Source of the DNA: JBCBKU01 sp038521345
GTDB taxonomy: Bacteria > Pseudomonadota > Alphaproteobacteria > Rhodobacterales > Rhodobacteraceae
Direction of reading: 5' to 3'
DNA length: 64,000 bases
NCBI GenBank assembly: GCA_038521345.1
Contig: JBCBKU010000003.1
Span: 186,001 to 250,000, forward strand
Shown: positions 51,482 to 60,269 of the stretch, one piece after another
Layout: every line of letters begins with the position of its first letter
Numbering within the stretch: position 1 is the stretch's first letter
Position numbers and translations under genes: made by a program
The notes under the pieces: generated by a model
Database searches by the model: none
What the model was told of the DNA's origin: nothing
What the model saw: the letters and a program-made list of their open reading frames with translations, nothing else

Positions 51482-51976
51482 ATGACCCAAATCGATTACA
51501 CACGTGCGGCCAAGTACTTTCTCCTGGCGGACTTCTTTAAGGGGATGCGCCTTGGCCTGAAGTACTTCTTCGCGCCCAAGGCGACGGTCAACTACCCGCA
51601 CGAGAAGGGGCCGCTGTCGCCCCGGTTTCGGGGGGAACACGCGCTTCGCCGCTATCCCAACGGGGAAGAGCGCTGCATTGCCTGCAAGCTCTGCGAGGCG
51701 ATCTGCCCGGCGCAGGCGATCACGATCGACGCCGAACCCCGCGACGACGGTTCACGCCGCACCACCCGGTACGATATCGACATGACGAAGTGTATCTATT
51801 GCGGGTTCTGCCAGGAGGCGTGCCCGGTCGATGCCATCGTCGAGGGTCCGAATTTCGAGTTCTCCACCGAGACGCGGGAAGAACTCTACTACACCAAGGA
51901 AAAGCTGCTCGAAAATGGCGAGCGGTGGGAGGCCGAGATCGCGCGGAATCTCGAAATGGACGCGCCGTACCGGTAG
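51482..51976 (+). CDS. nuoI: NADH-quinone oxidoreductase subunit I
   Basis: 164 aa. Two 4Fe-4S sites: C65, C68, C71 with C114, and C104, C107, C110 with C75 (ERCIACKLCEAICP, KCIYCGFCQEACP). Relays electrons to NuoB. The ATG at 51482 has AGGTGG upstream; a GTG at 51473 inside nuoH is the alternative. Confidence 0.97.
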   Translation: MTQIDYTRAAKYFLLADFFKGMRLGLKYFFAPKATVNYPHEKGPLSPRFRGEHALRRYPNGEERCIACKLCEAICPAQAITIDAEPRDDGSRRTTRYDIDMTKCIYCGFCQEACPVDAIVEGPNFEFSTETREELYYTKEKLLENGERWEAEIARNLEMDAPYR

Positions 51977-51982
51977 GAATGC

Positions 51983-52576
51983 ATGGGCACGTGGGGCACA
52001 GATAGTTTTGCAAACGACGAGGCGGTTGAATGGGCCGCCGCGTTTCGTGAGACGGGCCTGCCTGTCGCCGAAAGCACGATCAAGATCGCCCTTGAGGATC
52101 ATTTGAACAACCGGCTGTCGGCGGGAATTGCCTCGCGCGGGATTGCGGCGGTCGAGGCGGTCGCCCATGTCCTGGGCCGAGGTTCTGCAGAGGCCGCACG
52201 GCTGTTTGAGGGCGCGCCGGTCGGGGATCCGGCAATGGCCGCTACCCTTGTCGACGAGGCCAACGATCTGATTGCCGGAATTGCGGACGGGTCGAGCCTT
52301 GCCCAGCTTTGGAAGGCGGCCGAGGGTGGCGGTTATGAGGATTGGCTGGCCACTTTGGCCGATTTGCAAAGCCGTGTGACCGGCGCAGCCGAGGCTGACG
52401 TGGCGGCGGAGACTGGCGCAGTGGTCCCGTCAGAGGTTCCTATTCCAGACGCGACCGCTCTTGAAGATCTGCGCAAGGCCATCGGCGATCTCGAATACGA
52501 TATCGAAGTGCTTCGCCAGGAAATGTCCGACAACTTTGCCCGACTGGCACGACGGCTCGAAGGGATCGTCAAATGA
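51983..52576 (+). CDS. DUF4259-like protein with a C-terminal coiled coil
   Basis: 197 aa, cytosolic. The N-terminal MGTWGTDSFANDEAVEW is the hallmark of DUF4259. The last 50 residues (ALEDLRKAIGDLEYDIEVLRQE) have heptad character, suggesting oligomerisation. Function unknown. It starts 6 bases after nuoI and overlaps the next gene by four bases. Confidence 0.75.
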   Translation: MGTWGTDSFANDEAVEWAAAFRETGLPVAESTIKIALEDHLNNRLSAGIASRGIAAVEAVAHVLGRGSAEAARLFEGAPVGDPAMAATLVDEANDLIAGIADGSSLAQLWKAAEGGGYEDWLATLADLQSRVTGAAEADVAAETGAVVPSEVPIPDATALEDLRKAIGDLEYDIEVLRQEMSDNFARLARRLEGIVK

Positions 52577-52986
52577 ACGACACTCCGAACCCGTTCGACA
52601 TGATGCTGGCCATGGGCCAGGACTGGGCCCGGGCGTTCAATCCCGCCCTGGAAACCTTTGCACCCAAAGGATTTGAGGCGCTCTGGCCCACCATTCCGCG
52701 CGAGGTCATGGAGTCCTTCATGGGTAAGACGTTCAACCCCGGGGGCCTTGATGCCAAGACGAGGCTTTTGCTGACGCTGGGTGGTTTGACGATTCTTGGG
52801 GCGCAGGCCGATGCTCAGATCCGACTGACGGTGCGCCATGCGATCGAGGCTGGCGCCACAGGTCAGGAAGTGGCCGAGACGATCGGCATGATGGCGATGT
52901 TCGGGGGTATCCCGGCTATGACACGAGCCATGGAACTGGCCCAAGAGGCCATGGCCGAACTCGAGACCAAAGGGGACGACACATGA
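52573..52986 (+). CDS. Carboxymuconolactone decarboxylase-like protein
   Basis: 137 aa, all-helical. The second half (TRLLLTLGGLTILGAQADAQIR, VRHAIEAGATGQEVAETIGMMAMFGG) is a CMD/AhpD-like domain. There is no cysteine at all, so it lacks the CxxC peroxidase site of AhpD and is unlikely to be a peroxidase. Overlaps both neighbours (ATGA), so it is translated with nuoJ. Function unknown. Confidence 0.8.
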   Translation: MNDTPNPFDMMLAMGQDWARAFNPALETFAPKGFEALWPTIPREVMESFMGKTFNPGGLDAKTRLLLTLGGLTILGAQADAQIRLTVRHAIEAGATGQEVAETIGMMAMFGGIPAMTRAMELAQEAMAELETKGDDT

Positions 52987-53597
52987 GCGCCGCCGTATTC
53001 GCCTTCTACCTCTTTGCGATTTCTACGGTCGCCGGGGGGTTGTTCACGGTCATCAGCCGCAACCCGGTCCATTCGGTCCTGTGGCTCATTCTGGCCTTTC
53101 TGTCGTCGGCGGGCCTTTTCGTTCTTCTGGGCGCTGAATTCGTCGCGATGCTTCTGGTGATTGTCTATGTGGGCGCAGTGGCGGTCCTGTTCCTTTTCGT
53201 CGTGATGATGCTGGACGTGGATTTTGCAGAACTCAAGGCCGAGATGGCGCGTTACATGCCCCTGGCGCTTCTGATCGGGGTCGTGCTGCTGATGCAGCTC
53301 GGCATTGCGTTTGGCGTTTGGCAAACGGCCGATATCGCGCCCGAGCTTCGGGCTCAGGTGACCCCTGCACTGGGCGAAGCGCACAACACCAAGGCACTGG
53401 GGCTGATCCTGTACGACGACTACTTGCTCTTGTTCCAGCTGTCGGGGTTGATCCTGCTGGTCGCCATGATTGGGGCCATCGTGCTGACACTGCGCCACCG
53501 GTCCGATGTCAAACGTCAGGATGTGTTGGCACAGATGTACCGCGATCCGGCGAAGGCCATGGAGTTGAAGGACGTCAAGCCGGGGCAGGGGCTCTGA
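52983..53597 (+). CDS. nuoJ: NADH-quinone oxidoreductase subunit J
   Basis: 204 aa with five membrane helices. The VYVGAVAVLFLFVVMMLDV helix with its pi-bulge region identifies NuoJ, a key part of the coupling between quinone chemistry and proton pumping. The C-terminal tail is about 30 residues long and soluble. Its TGA stop overlaps a CTG that may start a tiny gene. Confidence 0.97.
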   Translation: MSAAVFAFYLFAISTVAGGLFTVISRNPVHSVLWLILAFLSSAGLFVLLGAEFVAMLLVIVYVGAVAVLFLFVVMMLDVDFAELKAEMARYMPLALLIGVVLLMQLGIAFGVWQTADIAPELRAQVTPALGEAHNTKALGLILYDDYLLLFQLSGLILLVAMIGAIVLTLRHRSDVKRQDVLAQMYRDPAKAMELKDVKPGQGL

Positions 53598-53686
53598 GCG
53601 GGTGGCTGATCATTGGCGTCGCGCTGATCGTGGCGGGGTTGCTCCTGCGACGTCGGCGCAAACGGAACGAAAGTGACGATGCATAA
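53594..53686 (+). CDS. Possible 30-residue single-helix membrane peptide
   Basis: From a CTG sharing the nuoJ stop (CTGA), 30 codons encode one hydrophobic helix (GWLIIGVALIVAGLLL) followed by RRRRKR and an acidic end. The helix-plus-basic-tail design is that of a small inner-membrane protein. The same CTGA arrangement starts sulfotransferase 1. There is no ATG, GTG or TTG in a useful position, so translation is uncertain. Confidence 0.45.
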   Translation: MSGWLIIGVALIVAGLLLRRRRKRNESDDA

Positions 53687-53690
53687 CGGC

Positions 53691-53707
53691 CCCGGGTCAG
53701 TCCCGGG
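53691..53707 (+). promoter_or_regulatory. Small CCCGGG hairpin after the membrane-peptide gene
   Basis: CCCGGG-TCAGT-CCCGGG forms a 6-bp GC stem, and a second weaker CCCC/GGGG pairing lies at about 53725-53742. No T-run. Possibly an mRNA processing or pausing element. Confidence 0.3.
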
Positions 53708-53761
53708 TCGCGACGAACGAAAGACCCCGGAGCGTTCTGGGGCGGACAGGGACGGGCCGGA

Positions 53762-54229
53762 ATGGTCAGAGACTTGATCGGGGCGGTTGCCATGGGCACG
53801 CTGGCTTTGCCGGCGGGCGCAGTGACGCTGTCCGATTGCGACCGGACCACCCATGTGAGCCATGGGGGCGAAGCCGGGCATCGCGACTTTGGCGCGGGCC
53901 GCGTTGCCTTTGCCGAGTGGTGGAGCCAGGAGGGTATCTTCACCGACCTCGTCGTGATGGATTGCGCCACTGGGCGATATCTCGAAACCCGCGTTCGGGA
54001 AGAACGCATCCGCGACCGAAGCTTCGACCGGATCGATGATGCGGTCGATGTGCTGGACCGGGCGATGCGGACGGATCCCGCGCTTTTCTCCTTTGACCGG
54101 CTGGCGCGGGACCTTGACCGGATCGGTCGCGACATCGTGGTGACTGATGCGGACGACGAGACCTGCGCCTGCGCGGCGCTTTACCCCGAGATGCGGGGCG
54201 ACAAGACACCTTATGCGGAGGCCGGATAA
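53762..54229 (+). CDS. Secreted protein, family B copy 1
   Basis: 155 aa with a signal peptide (about 1-20, ALPAGAVT). The mature part has LSDCDRTTHV, VVMDCATGRYLETR and near the end ETCACAALYPEMRGDK. The DC-x-TG and CxCA-x-LxPExRG motifs recur in the protein encoded at 54537, on the other side of nuoK. Four cysteines suggest disulfides in the periplasm. Its stop shares one base with the nuoK start (TAATG). Function unknown. Confidence 0.7.
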   Translation: MVRDLIGAVAMGTLALPAGAVTLSDCDRTTHVSHGGEAGHRDFGAGRVAFAEWWSQEGIFTDLVVMDCATGRYLETRVREERIRDRSFDRIDDAVDVLDRAMRTDPALFSFDRLARDLDRIGRDIVVTDADDETCACAALYPEMRGDKTPYAEAG

Positions 54230-54534
54230 TGGTCGGGCTGGAACACTACCTTACCGTGGCGGCGACGCTGTTTGTGATCGGGATCTTCGGGATCTTTCTG
54301 AACCGGAAGAACGTGATCATCCTTTTGATGTCGATCGAGCTGATCCTTTTGAGCGTCAACATCAACCTCGTGGCCTTCTCGGCCTTCCTGGGCGATCTGG
54401 TGGGGCAGGTCTTCACGCTCTTCGTCCTCACGGTCGCAGCAGCGGAGGCCGCCATCGGCCTGGCCATCCTGGTCTGCTTCTTCCGAAACCGCGGCACCAT
54501 CGACGTCGAAGACGTCAACGTGATGAAGGGGTGA
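54229..54534 (+). CDS. nuoK: NADH-quinone oxidoreductase subunit K
   Basis: 101 aa with three membrane helices and two buried glutamates (in MSIELILLS and AAAEAAIGLAI) used in proton transfer. Length and sequence are typical. Flanked on both sides by related secreted-protein genes. Confidence 0.97.
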   Translation: MVGLEHYLTVAATLFVIGIFGIFLNRKNVIILLMSIELILLSVNINLVAFSAFLGDLVGQVFTLFVLTVAAAEAAIGLAILVCFFRNRGTIDVEDVNVMKG

Positions 54535-54536
54535 GG

Positions 54537-55148
54537 ATGCGGCTGCCAACTTTTATCGCGGTATTCAGCGCCTGGGTCGCTCTGTCTTCAGCGGCGGCTA
54601 TCGCGTGTAGCGTCGCGCCTCCGCCGGCCGGATGGTCTCCGATGCCCCTTCAGACATCCCAGAACTGCGGCCTATCCGCGGAGTTTGACCATGTCCGGAG
54701 CATCAGCGTAGGCGGCGTCTTTGAACTTCGCGATGGAACGGTGGCGCAGCGTGTGAACCAAGTGCATTTTGGGACCGCCGAGTCTTTGGTGGCAACCGAT
54801 TGTGGGACAGGTGACGTGGCCCAGCTTTTCGGCGCGTTCGATCCTCCTTCGGGGGAGCGCAGGCAGGTGGATGGCGAAGACGTGCTGGTGTACAGCAATT
54901 GTGAAGAGAACGCGTCCAGCCTGGACTTGGTTCTGAGGCCGTTGGGCAAGTTGCACCTGACGGCCGACAGCACAGCGAAACAGATCAATGCCCGCGCTTC
55001 GCGGCTTGGCTACGACGTTGCCTTTGGCGTGAACGCATTGCAGGTCGATCTGCCGCGCGGCGCAACGTTTGACCCTTATTGTGGATGCGCCCTTTTGCAC
55101 CCGGAAAGCCGGGGTGCGCGGTTGAGCGTCCAGGCGATGGATGGATAG
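54537..55148 (+). CDS. Secreted protein, family B copy 2
   Basis: 203 aa from the ATG at 54537 (AAGGGG 6 bases upstream; a GTG at 54531 overlaps the nuoK stop). Signal peptide about 1-23 (SAAAIACS). Motifs TDCGTGDV and YCGCALLHPESRGAR parallel those in the protein encoded at 53762. Extra length lies in the N-terminal half. Function unknown. Confidence 0.7.
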   Translation: MRLPTFIAVFSAWVALSSAAAIACSVAPPPAGWSPMPLQTSQNCGLSAEFDHVRSISVGGVFELRDGTVAQRVNQVHFGTAESLVATDCGTGDVAQLFGAFDPPSGERRQVDGEDVLVYSNCEENASSLDLVLRPLGKLHLTADSTAKQINARASRLGYDVAFGVNALQVDLPRGATFDPYCGCALLHPESRGARLSVQAMDG

Positions 55149-55157
55149 AGACTAGCT

Positions 55158-57287
55158 ATGGAAACGATCATCCTCTTCGCCCCCCTCGTGGGCGCCCTGA
55201 TTTGCGGGTTCGGCTGGCGGTTTACCGGGGAGGCGCCGGCGCAGTGGGTGGCCACGGGGTTCCTGTTCCTGGCCGCGCTGTTGTCGTGGATCGTGTTCCT
55301 TGGCTTTGACGGCGAGATGCGCCAGATCCAGATTCTGCGCTGGATCGAAAGCGGGAGCCTTGCGACCGACTGGGCGATCCGGCTCGACCGGCTGACGGCG
55401 ATCATGCTGGTGGTGATCACCAGCGTTTCGGCACTCGTCCACCTCTATTCGTTCGGCTACATGGCCCATGACGACAATTTCCGCGAGGGCGAGAGCTACC
55501 GGCCCCGCTTCTTCGCGTATCTTTCGTTCTTCACCTTCGCGATGCTGATGCTGGTGACGGCCGACAACCTCGTCCAGCTCTTCTTCGGATGGGAAGGCGT
55601 GGGCCTCGCCTCTTACCTCTTGATCGGGTTTTACTATCGCAAGCCCTCGGCCAATTCCGCCGCGATCAAGGCGTTCGTCGTCAACCGGGTCGGAGATTTC
55701 GGATTTGCCCTTGGCATTTTTGCGACCTTCTTCGTGGTCGACAGCGTGGCCTTCACCGATATCTTCGCCGCCGCGCCGGAGATCGCGGAAACCGAGCTGA
55801 CCTTCCTCTGGGGCACCTGGAATGCAGCGGAGTTGATTGCCTTCCTGCTCTTCATTGGTGCCATGGGAAAGTCGGCGCAACTGTTCTTGCACACATGGCT
55901 GCCCGACGCGATGGAGGGGCCGACGCCGGTCTCGGCGCTGATCCATGCGGCAACCATGGTGACCGCAGGCGTGTTCCTCGTCTGCCGCATGTCGCCGGTG
56001 ATCGAGTTTGCGCCGGATGCCAAGACCTTCATCGTCTTTCTCGGTGCCACAACCGCCTTCTTCGCGGCGACCGTGGGCCTTGTTCAGAACGACATCAAAC
56101 GCGTCATCGCCTATTCGACCTGTTCTCAGTTGGGTTACATGTTCGTGGCCGCTGGCGTTGGTGTTTATTCGGTGGCGATGTTCCACCTCTTCACGCATGC
56201 CTTCTTCAAGGCGATGCTGTTTCTTGGCGCCGGTTCGGTCATCCACGCGATGCACCACGAACAGGACATGCGGAACTATGGCGGGCTGCGTCACAAGATC
56301 CCCTACACGTTCTGGGCCATGATGATCGGGACGCTGGCGATCACGGGCGTCGGCATTCCGGCGACGCTTTTCAAGCTGTTTGACGTGCCGATCGGCTTTG
56401 CTGGTTTCGTTTCGAAGGATGCGATCATCGAAAGTGCCTTCGCGGGCGGGACCGGCATGGCCGTCTACGCATTCTGGGCTCTCGTTGTCGCGGCGGTGTT
56501 CACAAGCTTCTATTCCTGGCGGCTCATGTTCCTCACCTTCTATGGAGAGCCGCGGGGCAATCGCGACACCCATGCGCACGCCCATGAAAGCCCGCCGACG
56601 ATGCTTGCTCCGCTTGCGGTCCTCGCGGTGGGCGCGGTTCTGGCTGGCATGGTGTGGTACAAGCCCTTCTTTGGCGATCACGCCAAGGTCCAAAGCTATT
56701 TCGGGATCCCCCATGCGGAAGAGCACCACGACGAGGGCGAAAGCCACGCCGAGGGCGACACGGGCGCTTCCGAAGACCATGGCGATGCAGAGCATGGCGA
56801 CGAAAAGTCCGTCCACGCGAACACGGCCCTGCCCGGGGAAGGGGCAATCTACATGGCGCCCGAAAACCATGTCCTTGATGACGCGCACCATGTTCCCGGC
56901 TGGGTGGTGTGGTCGCCCTTCCTGGCGATGCTGCTGGGGCTTGCCGTCGCTTATCAGTTCTATATTCGGCGCCCGGATCTTCCGGGCAAACTGGCCGAGA
57001 ACCAAAAGCCGCTGTACCTCTTCCTGCTGAACAAGTGGTACTTCGACGAGATCTACGACGCCGTCTTCGTGCGGCCGGCGGTCTGGCTGGGCAGGCTTCT
57101 GTGGAAGCGCGGCGATGGGGCAACCATCGATGGCACGATCAACGGAATTTCCATGGGGATCATCCCGTTCTTTACTCGCCTCGCGGGGCGGGCGCAGTCC
57201 GGCTACATATTCACTTACGCGTTCTGGATGGTGATCGGGATCCTCGCCCTGATTTCCTGGATGACACTCGGGCAGGGAGCTGAGTAA
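55158..57287 (+). CDS. nuoL: NADH-quinone oxidoreductase subunit L with His/acid-rich loop
   Basis: 709 aa, distal proton-pumping antiporter-like subunit, about 14-16 membrane helices plus the lateral amphipathic helix. FFGWEGVGLASYLLIGF and WLPDAMEGPTPVSALIHAATMV are diagnostic. Between late membrane helices (about residues 517-555) lies an insertion rich in His, Asp and Glu (EEHHDEGESHAEGD, EDHGDAEHGDEKS). This makes it longer than the roughly 613-residue E. coli protein. The stop shares a base with the nuoM start (TAATG). Confidence 0.96.
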   Translation: METIILFAPLVGALICGFGWRFTGEAPAQWVATGFLFLAALLSWIVFLGFDGEMRQIQILRWIESGSLATDWAIRLDRLTAIMLVVITSVSALVHLYSFGYMAHDDNFREGESYRPRFFAYLSFFTFAMLMLVTADNLVQLFFGWEGVGLASYLLIGFYYRKPSANSAAIKAFVVNRVGDFGFALGIFATFFVVDSVAFTDIFAAAPEIAETELTFLWGTWNAAELIAFLLFIGAMGKSAQLFLHTWLPDAMEGPTPVSALIHAATMVTAGVFLVCRMSPVIEFAPDAKTFIVFLGATTAFFAATVGLVQNDIKRVIAYSTCSQLGYMFVAAGVGVYSVAMFHLFTHAFFKAMLFLGAGSVIHAMHHEQDMRNYGGLRHKIPYTFWAMMIGTLAITGVGIPATLFKLFDVPIGFAGFVSKDAIIESAFAGGTGMAVYAFWALVVAAVFTSFYSWRLMFLTFYGEPRGNRDTHAHAHESPPTMLAPLAVLAVGAVLAGMVWYKPFFGDHAKVQSYFGIPHAEEHHDEGESHAEGDTGASEDHGDAEHGDEKSVHANTALPGEGAIYMAPENHVLDDAHHVPGWVVWSPFLAMLLGLAVAYQFYIRRPDLPGKLAENQKPLYLFLLNKWYFDEIYDAVFVRPAVWLGRLLWKRGDGATIDGTINGISMGIIPFFTRLAGRAQSGYIFTYAFWMVIGILALISWMTLGQGAE

Positions 57288-58822
57288 TGGACAACCTGCT
57301 TTCGATTGTCACATTCCTTCCTGCGGTGGCCGCCGCCATCCTTGCCTTCTTTCTTCGCGGGGAAGATGAGGCGGCCCAGACCAACGCCAAGTGGCTTGCC
57401 TTGATTGCGACCTCGGCGACGTTTCTGGCCTCGCTCTTCCTGCTGACCGGCTTCGATCCGCAGGATACCGGCTTCCAGTTCGTCGAGGATCGGGAATGGA
57501 TCCTGGGCTTGAACTACAAGGTCGGCGTGGACGGGATCAGTGTTCTCTTCGTCATGCTGACAACGTTCCTGATGCCAATCACCATCGCGGCCTGCTGGAA
57601 CGTGACCCACCGCGTCAAGGAATACATGATCGCATTCCTCGTCCTCGAGACGCTGATGATCGGCGTCTTCGTGGCGCTGGATCTGGTGCTCTTCTACCTC
57701 TTCTTCGAAGGCGGCCTGATCCCGATGTTCCTGATTATCGGGATCTGGGGCGGGAAAGAGCGTATCTATGCCTCGTTCAAGTTCTTTTTGTATACGTTCC
57801 TCGGGTCGGTCCTGATGCTGGTGGCCATGATCGCAATGGTCGTGAATGCCGGAACCACGGATATCGAGGCGCTTCTCGCCCACAACTTCGCGTCTGAAAC
57901 GCTGAACATCTTCGGCTACCAGATTGCTGGCGGTCTTCAGACCCTTCTCTGGATCGCGTTCTTTGCGTCATTCGCGGTCAAGATGCCCATGTGGCCGGTC
58001 CACACATGGCTACCGGATGCGCACGTCCAGGCGCCAACGGCGGGGTCGGTCGTGCTGGCGGCGATTCTTCTGAAGATGGGTGGGTACGGTTTTCTGCGCT
58101 TCAGTCTGCCGATGTTCCCGGTGGCCTCCGATCTGCTTGCCCCCTTCGTCCTTTGGATCAGCGCTATCGCCATCGTCTATACCTCGCTGGTGGCGCTGGC
58201 GCAGGAGGACATGAAGAAGCTGATCGCCTACTCCTCGGTCGCCCATATGGGATACGTGACGGCCGGTATCTTTGCGATCAACCAGCAGGGGCTTGATGGC
58301 GCGATCTTCCAGATGATCAGCCATGGTTTCATCTCGGGCGCGCTGTTCCTTTGTGTCGGCGTGATCTACGACCGAATGCACACGCGCGAGATCGACGCCT
58401 ATGGCGGGCTCGTGAACCGCATGCCGGCCTATGCCCTCATCTTCATGCTTTTCACCATGGCCAATGTCGGTTTGCCGGGCACGTCCGGTTTCGTCGGTGA
58501 GTTTCTAACGCTGATGGGTATGTTCCAGGCGAACACGTGGGTCGCCGCCGTCGCCGCAACAGGTGTCATCCTCTCGGCGGCCTATGCGCTTTGGCTCTAT
58601 CGCCGCGTGGTCTTCGGGGACCTGATCAAGGAAAGCCTGAAGTCCATCACCGACATGGACCGGCGCGAGCGGGCGATCTTTGCGCCGCTCGTTGTCATGA
58701 CCATCCTTCTGGGCGTCTATCCGGCGCTTGTCACCGATATCATCGGCCCCTCGGTGGAAGCGCTTGTCGCCGACCACCAAGAGGCCCTGCTGGCCGTGGA
58801 TTCGCGGCTGGCCGAGAACTAG
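57287..58822 (+). CDS. nuoM: NADH-quinone oxidoreductase subunit M
   Basis: 511 aa, antiporter-like subunit. Conserved FYLFFEGGLIPMFLIIGIWG with the proton-channel Glu, KMPMWPVHTWLPDAHVQAPTAGS with the key Lys, and AYSSVAHMGYVTAG. Fourteen helices expected. Standard length. Confidence 0.97.
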   Translation: MDNLLSIVTFLPAVAAAILAFFLRGEDEAAQTNAKWLALIATSATFLASLFLLTGFDPQDTGFQFVEDREWILGLNYKVGVDGISVLFVMLTTFLMPITIAACWNVTHRVKEYMIAFLVLETLMIGVFVALDLVLFYLFFEGGLIPMFLIIGIWGGKERIYASFKFFLYTFLGSVLMLVAMIAMVVNAGTTDIEALLAHNFASETLNIFGYQIAGGLQTLLWIAFFASFAVKMPMWPVHTWLPDAHVQAPTAGSVVLAAILLKMGGYGFLRFSLPMFPVASDLLAPFVLWISAIAIVYTSLVALAQEDMKKLIAYSSVAHMGYVTAGIFAINQQGLDGAIFQMISHGFISGALFLCVGVIYDRMHTREIDAYGGLVNRMPAYALIFMLFTMANVGLPGTSGFVGEFLTLMGMFQANTWVAAVAATGVILSAAYALWLYRRVVFGDLIKESLKSITDMDRRERAIFAPLVVMTILLGVYPALVTDIIGPSVEALVADHQEALLAVDSRLAEN

Positions 58823-58832
58823 GGGATTTCGC

Positions 58833-60269
58833 ATGACCGCGACCGACTTCGCGACTGTTTTGCCCGAGGTGGTATTGGCGATCTACGCCATGGCCGCGCT
58901 TCTTTTTGCCGCCTACACGACGAAGGACGCGGGCGCCGCCGTGCTGACATGGGCCACCGCGGCCGTTTTGGCGGCGACGGGCGTCTGGATCGGGCTTTCG
59001 GGCGAAGGAACGAACATCGCCTTTGCTGGCATGTTCGTCGACGATCCTTTTGCCCGGTTTGCGAAGGTTCTGATCCTTCTTTCGGCCGCTGCGATCCTTC
59101 TGATGAGCGAAGGCTTCATGGCGCGGCGTGATCTCTTGCGTTTCGAGTATCCGCTTCTGGTCACACTCGCGGCCGTGGGCATGATGATGATGGTCTCGGC
59201 GGGCGACCTGATCGCGCTTTACATGGGGCTCGAATTGCAATCCCTCGCGCTATACGTCGTCGCTGCCCTTCGGCGCGACAGCGTGAAATCGACCGAGGCA
59301 GGCCTCAAGTACTTCATTCTTGGCGCGCTTTCGTCAGGCTTTCTTCTTTATGGCGCCTCGCTGACTTATGGGTATTCGGGCACAACGCTGTTCTCCGGGA
59401 TCGTCGAGGCGGCGGATGGAGAGATATCGCTCGGGCTTCTCTTCGGCCTCGTCTTCATCGTCACCGGCCTTGCCTTCAAGGTTTCGGCGGTGCCGTTCCA
59501 CATGTGGACACCGGATGTCTACGAGGGCTCACCCACGCCGGTTACGGCGTTCTTCGCTACCGCGCCCAAGGTTGCGGCCATGTGCTTGTTTGCCCGCGTC
59601 GTCCATGACGCGTTCGGCGGCGTGGTTGGCGACTGGCAGCAGATCGTGGCGCTGCTCGCCGTGCTTTCGATGTTTCTTGGCGCGGTCGCGGCCATTGGCC
59701 AGCGGGATATCAAGCGGCTGATGGCCTATTCTTCGATCGCCCATATGGGTTACGCGCTTGTGGGTCTGGCCGCGGGGACGGCGGTCGGCGTCGAGGCGAT
59801 GCTGATCTACATGGCGATCTACGTGACCATGAATGTGGGCACCTTTGCCTTCATTCTGTCGATGGAGCGTGATGGCCGCCATGTCACGGACATTGCAGGA
59901 CTGAAGCAGTACGCCAAGGCGGAACCGGGCCGGGCGCTGGCCCTGCTCGTTCTCATGTTCTCGCTTGCCGGCGTACCGCCTTTCCTTGGCTTCTTCGCCA
60001 AGTATCAGGTCCTACTTGCGGCGGTGGATGCGGGTCTTGCGTGGCTTGCCATCCTCGGTGTCATCGCGTCGGTGATCGGGGCCTATTACTATCTTCGCCT
60101 CGTCTTCTTCATGTACTTTGCCGAAGACGGAGAGCCGGCCGGCGCAAGCGCGTCGCCCGTGCTTTGGGGGTTCCTGATGGCCGGTGCCGCCGCGATGGCG
60201 ATCGGGGTTATTAGTCTGTTCGGTATCGACACGAACGCGGCACTTGCGGCGGTCACCCTTGTCGAGTGA
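58833..60269 (+). CDS. nuoN: NADH-quinone oxidoreductase subunit N
   Basis: 478 aa, third antiporter-like subunit. YMGLELQSLALYVVAAL, FKVSAVPFHMWTPDVYEGSPTPVTAF and LMAYSSIAHMGYALVG are typical. The ATG at 58833 is the first after the nuoM stop; the frame reaches back into nuoM without a good start. The 3' end overlaps birA by 11 bases. Confidence 0.97.
   Translation: MTATDFATVLPEVVLAIYAMAALLFAAYTTKDAGAAVLTWATAAVLAATGVWIGLSGEGTNIAFAGMFVDDPFARFAKVLILLSAAAILLMSEGFMARRDLLRFEYPLLVTLAAVGMMMMVSAGDLIALYMGLELQSLALYVVAALRRDSVKSTEAGLKYFILGALSSGFLLYGASLTYGYSGTTLFSGIVEAADGEISLGLLFGLVFIVTGLAFKVSAVPFHMWTPDVYEGSPTPVTAFFATAPKVAAMCLFARVVHDAFGGVVGDWQQIVALLAVLSMFLGAVAAIGQRDIKRLMAYSSIAHMGYALVGLAAGTAVGVEAMLIYMAIYVTMNVGTFAFILSMERDGRHVTDIAGLKQYAKAEPGRALALLVLMFSLAGVPPFLGFFAKYQVLLAAVDAGLAWLAILGVIASVIGAYYYLRLVFFMYFAEDGEPAGASASPVLWGFLMAGAAAMAIGVISLFGIDTNAALAAVTLVE

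Noticed and set aside
55152..57005. 617-codon minus-strand frame opposite nuoL
   Set aside because: Antisense to an unmistakable NuoL; the His/Arg/Glu-rich translation reflects codon complement of hydrophobic codons.
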